DNA of 27,405 bases from JASLPR01 sp964496475. GTDB lineage: Bacteria; Chloroflexota; UBA11872; VXNJ01. The notes under the pieces are model-generated. The model saw nothing but the letters and a program-made list of their open reading frames with translations. It did no database searches and was not told the origin of the DNA. Made by a program: the position numbers and the translations under genes. Where the stretch lies: assembly GCA_964496475.1 (NCBI GenBank), contig CAZBZS010000028.1:1-27405 (forward strand), written 5' to 3'. Within the stretch, counting starts at the first letter, position 1. Every line of letters starts with the position of its first letter. Shown piece by piece: positions 24,181 through 27,405 of the stretch.

Positions 24181-24193
24181 CTCGCTTCGCGAG
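24181..24193 (+). terminator. Short hairpin after nadE
   Basis: CTCGC-TTC-GCGAG, a 5-bp GC-rich stem three bases beyond the nadE stop. No T-run follows (TCCCTGTTT), so it is at best a weak terminator or a 3' end stabiliser. The following stretch to 24359 has no gene; several GC-rich arms (for example CTGCC...GGCAG near 24268-24301) could form a leader structure for the next gene. Confidence 0.3.
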
Positions 24194-24359
24194 TCCCTGT
24201 TTGGGCTCCTCGGTCCGCTGTCTGTCTTTCGCCTAGCGCCGCAACAAATCCGGAAGGGGCCGTAAGGCTGCCCGTCCCGCCGCGGGGTTGAACTGCGGCA
24301 GCTGCGTTGACCGGCTCAGGCGCCGCGCTCAAACTAGTCGAGCGTACGCCCCCGCCGCG

Positions 24360-24364
24360 AAAGG
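24360..24364 (+). promoter_or_regulatory. Ribosome-binding site deciding a TTG start
   Basis: AAAGG, seven bases before the TTG at 24372. It makes TTG the best start for the dehydrogenase, giving PRVMMGRPMAEV right after the initiator, as expected for the family's first beta strand. Confidence 0.6.
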
Positions 24365-24371
24365 TAACCAA

Positions 24372-25331
24372 TTGCCACGGGTCATGATGGGACGGCCGAT
24401 GGCCGAGGTCTGGATTCCTGACTACATGCACAAGTTCACCGACGCCGGCTGGGAGGTCGTGGTGAGCGCGGCAGAGCCGCCGCTGTCGGCGGAGGATTTT
24501 CTGCCGGACGCGCCGGGGTGCACCGCGATCATGGCCAATGGGTCCGATGTCGTCTCGCGCGAGGTGATTGAAGCTGCTGGGGACAGTTTGAAGGTGATTG
24601 CGCGCACGGGGGTGGGTTTTGACAAGGTCGATGTGGATGCGGCCGCTGAGCACGGCGTGGCGGTTACCACCACTCCCGGCTCGAACGGCGAAACCGTGGC
24701 CGATTTCACCCTGGGGCTCATGCTGGCCTGCTCGCGTCTGATTCCGCAGCTCAGCGACACCCTGAAGGGTGGAACCTGGGACCCGTCCAAGGGCAACGAT
24801 GTCTTTGGCAAGACGCTGGGCATTGCCGGGCTCGGTCGCATCGGACAGGGCGTGGCCCGGCGGGCGTCGGCTTTTAGTATGCAAATCCTGGGCTATGATC
24901 CGTACGTGGACGCCGTGGCTATGGCAACCCTNNNNNNNNNNGACCTGTTGCGGCGGTCGGATTTCATCACCCTGCACATGCCGGCGAACGATGAAACTAG
25001 CGGCATGATCGACGCCGCGGCAATTGAGTTGATGAAGCCATCGGCGTTTTTGATTAATACCGCGCGGGGTCCGCTGATTGATGAGCCGGCACTGGTGGAG
25101 GCGTTGAAGTCAGGTCGCATAGCCGGGGCCGGATTGGACGTTTTCGCCGATGAACCGACCGAAAATTCGCCGTTTTTCAAGCTGGACAACGCCATCGTCA
25201 GCCCGCACATCGCCGGCAACACCGCCGAGAGCATGACTCGCATGGCCAAGCGAGCCGTGGACAATGTGATCGCCGTGGCCTCGGGAACCTGGCCCCGGGA
25301 GTTCGTGGTGAACGGCGTCTACAGCGACTGA
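24372..25331 (+). CDS. D-2-hydroxyacid dehydrogenase, phosphoglycerate dehydrogenase-like
   Basis: NAD-dependent oxidoreductase of about 319 residues plus what is hidden by the gap. Substrate-domain strand RVMMGRPM at the start; GSNGETVADFTLGLML before the hinge; the Rossmann motif GLGRIGQGVARR; catalytic region INTARGPLIDEPAL with Arg; GLDVFADEP with Glu; and SPHIAGNT with the catalytic His. There is no C-terminal ACT domain, so it is the short form. Relatives include SerA-type, glycerate and other hydroxyacid dehydrogenases, so the substrate is uncertain. Ten N at 24932-24941 fall between the cofactor-binding beta strand and DLLRRSDFITLHMP; the usual spacing suggests several codons more than the placeholder shows. 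rsmI follows 11 bp downstream. Confidence 0.9.
   Translation: MPRVMMGRPMAEVWIPDYMHKFTDAGWEVVVSAAEPPLSAEDFLPDAPGCTAIMANGSDVVSREVIEAAGDSLKVIARTGVGFDKVDVDAAAEHGVAVTTTPGSNGETVADFTLGLMLACSRLIPQLSDTLKGGTWDPSKGNDVFGKTLGIAGLGRIGQGVARRASAFSMQILGYDPYVDAVAMATXXXXDLLRRSDFITLHMPANDETSGMIDAAAIELMKPSAFLINTARGPLIDEPALVEALKSGRIAGAGLDVFADEPTENSPFFKLDNAIVSPHIAGNTAESMTRMAKRAVDNVIAVASGTWPREFVVNGVYSD
24932..24941. other. Assembly gap (10 N) inside the hydroxyacid dehydrogenase
   Basis: The frame is kept across it. Family spacing suggests the true gap is longer by some multiple of three. Confidence 0.95.
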
Positions 25332-25342
25332 CGGGACGCCCG

Positions 25343-26164
25343 GTGGGAACGCTGTACATGGTGGCGACGCCCATCGGTAATCTGGCTGACATCACCGATC
25401 GCGCCCGGGAAGTGTTGAGGAGCGTCGAGGTGGTGGCGGTGGAGGACACCCGGCGCACCGGAAAGCTGCTGAAGGCACTGGGAATCAACGCGAAGCTCAT
25501 ATCGCTGCACGGGGACAGCCCGGCTCGCCGGATTGAGCGCGTGGTGGAACTGCTGGAGCATGGTGATGTCGCCTATTGTACCGACGCCGGCTCGCCGGGG
25601 GTGTCGGACCCCGGCGCGGCTCTGGTCGCCGGCGCAGCCGGCCACATCGTGTCCCCCATTCCTGGCCCTTCCGCCCTGACCGCAGCGCTGTCGGTTTCAG
25701 GAGTAGAAGCCGCCGGTACGGTGTTCTTGGGTTTCCTGCCCCGGCGAAAGCCGCGCCGTCGTGAGGCCCTGGAAACTGCAGCAGCCACCGGTCTTCCGGT
25801 AGTCATCTACGCTTCACCGCGCCAGGCCGCCGCCGTGGCCGAAGAATGCGTGGCCGTCTTCGGCGAGGCCGCCGGGCTGCTCGTGTGCCGGGAAATGACG
25901 AAATTGCACGAGGAGATCGTGGAGGCAACGCTGGGCGAAGCTGCCGGGCTCGAGGTGCTCACGAAGGCCCGGGGCGAGTACGTTCTGGTGGTGGGACCGG
26001 GTGCGTTGGTGGAGGTCGAGGCGAGCGACGCCGAGGTGACTGCCGCCGTGCGGGTGCGGATGGAGGCCGGGTCGTCGCTTCGGGATGCCGCCGACATGGT
26101 CGCCGCTGAGTTGGACGTACCCCGCCGCCGGGCCTATCAACTGGGATTGAAATTGCCGGATTGA
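25343..26164 (+). CDS. rsmI: 16S rRNA (cytidine1402-2'-O)-methyltransferase
   Basis: SAM-dependent methyltransferase of the tetrapyrrole-methylase fold that 2'-O-methylates C1402 in the ribosomal decoding centre. 273 residues. Signature segments: YMVATPIGNLADIT (5-18), VEDTRRTGKLL (33-43), DAGSPGVSDPGAALV (81-95, with Ser for the usual Thr) and PIPGPSALTAAL (106-117). The C-terminal RMEAGSSLRDAADMVAAELD with a helix-turn-helix-like end is typical. The start is the GTG at 25343, 11 bp after the dehydrogenase stop, so they are probably cotranscribed. Confidence 0.96.
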   Translation: MGTLYMVATPIGNLADITDRAREVLRSVEVVAVEDTRRTGKLLKALGINAKLISLHGDSPARRIERVVELLEHGDVAYCTDAGSPGVSDPGAALVAGAAGHIVSPIPGPSALTAALSVSGVEAAGTVFLGFLPRRKPRRREALETAAATGLPVVIYASPRQAAAVAEECVAVFGEAAGLLVCREMTKLHEEIVEATLGEAAGLEVLTKARGEYVLVVGPGALVEVEASDAEVTAAVRVRMEAGSSLRDAADMVAAELDVPRRRAYQLGLKLPD

Positions 26165-26274
26165 TGTGGCGGATATTTGATGCCTATTGCTGCGTCTTCC
26201 ACCGATTCCCTTTTGAGACACTAGGGTAGAGTCAGAGGCTGGACGGCGGCAGCAGCAAACTGGAGGATCGGGCT

Positions 26275-26790
26275 ATGCCCAGCGGAGAATCGGATCATAT
26301 GGCGACGGCGCGAGCGGCCGTTGCACACGGAAAGTTCGCTCAGACTCGCGGCTCTCTGGAGAACGACTCTGCCTACTTCGCCGCGATGACCAAGGCGATC
26401 TCGCGGGCCGGGCTGAACTGGAAAGTTATCGAGAACAAGTGGGACGGATACTTGGCGGCGTTCGAGGGATTCAACATCGACTTGGTGGCGAAGTACAACG
26501 ACGAGGACGTGGAGCGCTTGATGGCCGACACCGGCATCGTGCGGAACCGGAAGAAGATTCTCTCGACGATCACCAACGCACAGGAGATTCAGGGTCTGAT
26601 CAGGGAGCACGGGTCGGTGGAGGCATACCTGAAGTCGCTGGCGCCGCCGGGTGAGCAAGCGGCGATCAACGAGCTGAGCAAGCGCTTCGCCCACTTGGGA
26701 CCGTCAACCTCCGCCATGTTCCTCTGGATGGTCGGCTACGACATGCCTGAGCACGCCGCCTACATGATCCGAAAGTACGGGGACGACTGA
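26275..26790 (+). CDS. Divergent Tag-like (3-methyladenine DNA glycosylase I family) protein
   Basis: 171 residues of the Tag/HhH glycosylase family. The core AGLNWKVIENKWDGYLAAFE, EDVERLMADTGIVRNRKKI and LGPSTSAMFLWMVGYDMPEH aligns with Tag. Key differences: there is no cysteine at all, so the zinc-binding Cys/His set of E. coli Tag is absent. The residue matching the base-recognising Glu38 is Ala41, while the Trp46 equivalent (W49) is kept. It may be a structural relative with altered specificity. The start is the ATG at 26275, with GGAGG about nine bases upstream. Cytosolic; 110 bp after rsmI, with its own promoter possible. Confidence 0.85.
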   Translation: MPSGESDHMATARAAVAHGKFAQTRGSLENDSAYFAAMTKAISRAGLNWKVIENKWDGYLAAFEGFNIDLVAKYNDEDVERLMADTGIVRNRKKILSTITNAQEIQGLIREHGSVEAYLKSLAPPGEQAAINELSKRFAHLGPSTSAMFLWMVGYDMPEHAAYMIRKYGDD

Positions 26791-26839
26791 GGCGATCCCT
26801 GTTCGGCCCTGCGCAGTCGGGCGCGCGGGCGCCAAACCC

Positions 26840-27405
26840 CTAGCCTCCGGCCAGTTCCTCCGCCTGGGAGACCATCTCGTCGAGGAGGCTGAGGCCGCCG
26901 GTCCAGAAGCCGGGGTCGTTGATGTCGACGCCCAGGGGCGCGACCAGTTCCGACGGCGACACCGAGCCGCCTTTGCTCAGCATCTCCATGTAACCGGGCA
27001 CGAAGGCGGCGCCCTTTTCCTCGTATAGCCGGTAGAGCGCCAGCACGAGCAGCTCGCCGAAGCTGTAGGCGTACGTGTAGAACGGCGTGTGGATGAAGTG
27101 CGGAATGTAGCGCCACCAGTGGCTGTAGTTGTCGGTCAGGGTCACGGTGTCGCCGTGCATGGGGGCGTTGGCCTCGATCCAGAGTTCGCCGATTCGCTCG
27201 GCTTCCAACTCGCCCTCGTCGCGCCGGGCGGCGTGAAGCTTTTGCTCGAAGCGGGTCATGACGATCTGGCGGAAGGCGGTTGCGAAGGCGTCTTCGATCT
27301 TGCCGGTCAGTAGCGCCAGGCGCACTTTCGGGTTGGTCTCCTGCTCCAGCAGGCGGTGGAAGACGATCATCTCCCCGAACACGGAGGCGGTCTCGGCGGT
27401 GGTGA
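26840..27405 (-). CDS. M3-family oligoendopeptidase (PepF-like), C-terminal part only
   Basis: The frame is open to the window edge, so the gene starts outside. The visible 188 residues are the C-terminal helical part of an M3B metallopeptidase: TTAETASVFGEMIVFHRLL at the edge, then HFIHTPFYTYAYSFGELLVL and FVPGYMEMLSKGGSVSPSEL, ending VSQAEELAGG. The TxYxYxFG segment is a hallmark of the substrate-binding half of PepF. The HExxH zinc motif would lie beyond 27405. These enzymes degrade short peptides in the cytosol. It is convergent with the Tag-like gene, whose stop is 49 bp away. Confidence 0.93.
   Translation of the reverse strand, partial: TTAETASVFGEMIVFHRLLEQETNPKVRLALLTGKIEDAFATAFRQIVMTRFEQKLHAARRDEGELEAERIGELWIEANAPMHGDTVTLTDNYSHWWRYIPHFIHTPFYTYAYSFGELLVLALYRLYEEKGAAFVPGYMEMLSKGGSVSPSELVAPLGVDINDPGFWTGGLSLLDEMVSQAEELAGG

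Noticed and set aside
1..27405. CRISPR arrays, insertion sequences, phage genes, long direct repeats
   Set aside because: Reading both strands I saw no regularly spaced repeats, transposase or integrase motifs, or phage structural proteins.

Overview
The window is high-GC (I estimate about 60% or a little more) bacterial chromosomal DNA from a draft assembly. Four runs of exactly ten N mark scaffold gaps, three of them inside genes. GTG and TTG starts are common and Shine-Dalgarno sites are often weak. A GlmL/MutL-like ASKHA protein paired with a lipoyl-like protein, a UGSC selenoprotein locus, COG3618-type amidohydrolases in tandem and a secreted clan A glycoside hydrolase with a Pro/Thr linker together suggest an uncultivated Chloroflexota (SAR202 or Dehalococcoidia-like). 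This placement is inference; there is no rRNA marker in the window.

Layout. 1-1599 (-) is groEL, cut at the window edge. 1917-3213 (+) is a JAMM (M67) metallopeptidase followed by larE. 3200-4443 (-) is a MOSC-domain gene followed by a broken PIN-domain gene. 4444-5017 holds only a possible C-terminal remnant of a beta-propeller protein. 5018-7503 (+) is argS, then a Na/Pi cotransporter reduced by a large internal deletion. 7520-10316 (-) is a coupled pair: a GlmL/MutL-like protein and a lipoyl-like conserved protein. 10433-12529 (+) is a DUF362 protein and a UbiA-type (DPPR synthase-like) prenyltransferase. 12584-13123 (+) is a GrpB-family gene killed by two in-frame stops.

13117-15861 (-) is the most interesting part. 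It is a compact operon read in the order 85-residue protein, 333-residue conserved protein, UGSC selenoprotein, DapA-like aldolase. Ordinary gene calling splits the selenoprotein because its redox motif is encoded by an in-frame TGA followed by Gly-Ser-Cys. A foldable bacterial SECIS-like hairpin starts at that TGA. A cupin gene lies upstream on the same strand.

16625-16834 (+) carries two tandem tRNA-Ser genes (CGA, GGA). 16979-18046 (+) is a frameshifted lysyl-oxidase-like gene. 18164-19875 (+) is a tandem pair of paralogous amidohydrolases, the first without a normal start codon. 20000-21770 (-) is the secreted glycoside hydrolase, broken by a gap that appears to hide about 40 codons. 21939-23129 (-) is an HtrA-type protease. 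23356-26790 (+) carries nadE, a D-2-hydroxyacid dehydrogenase, rsmI and a divergent Tag-like DNA glycosylase. 26840-27405 (-) is the C-terminal part of an M3 oligoendopeptidase.

Housekeeping genes (groEL, argS, nadE, rsmI, tRNAs) are interspersed with accessory genes. Several accessory genes are visibly decaying: PIN, propeller remnant, Na/Pi, GrpB, lysyl oxidase and possibly the first amidohydrolase. No CRISPR array, insertion sequence or prophage signal was seen.
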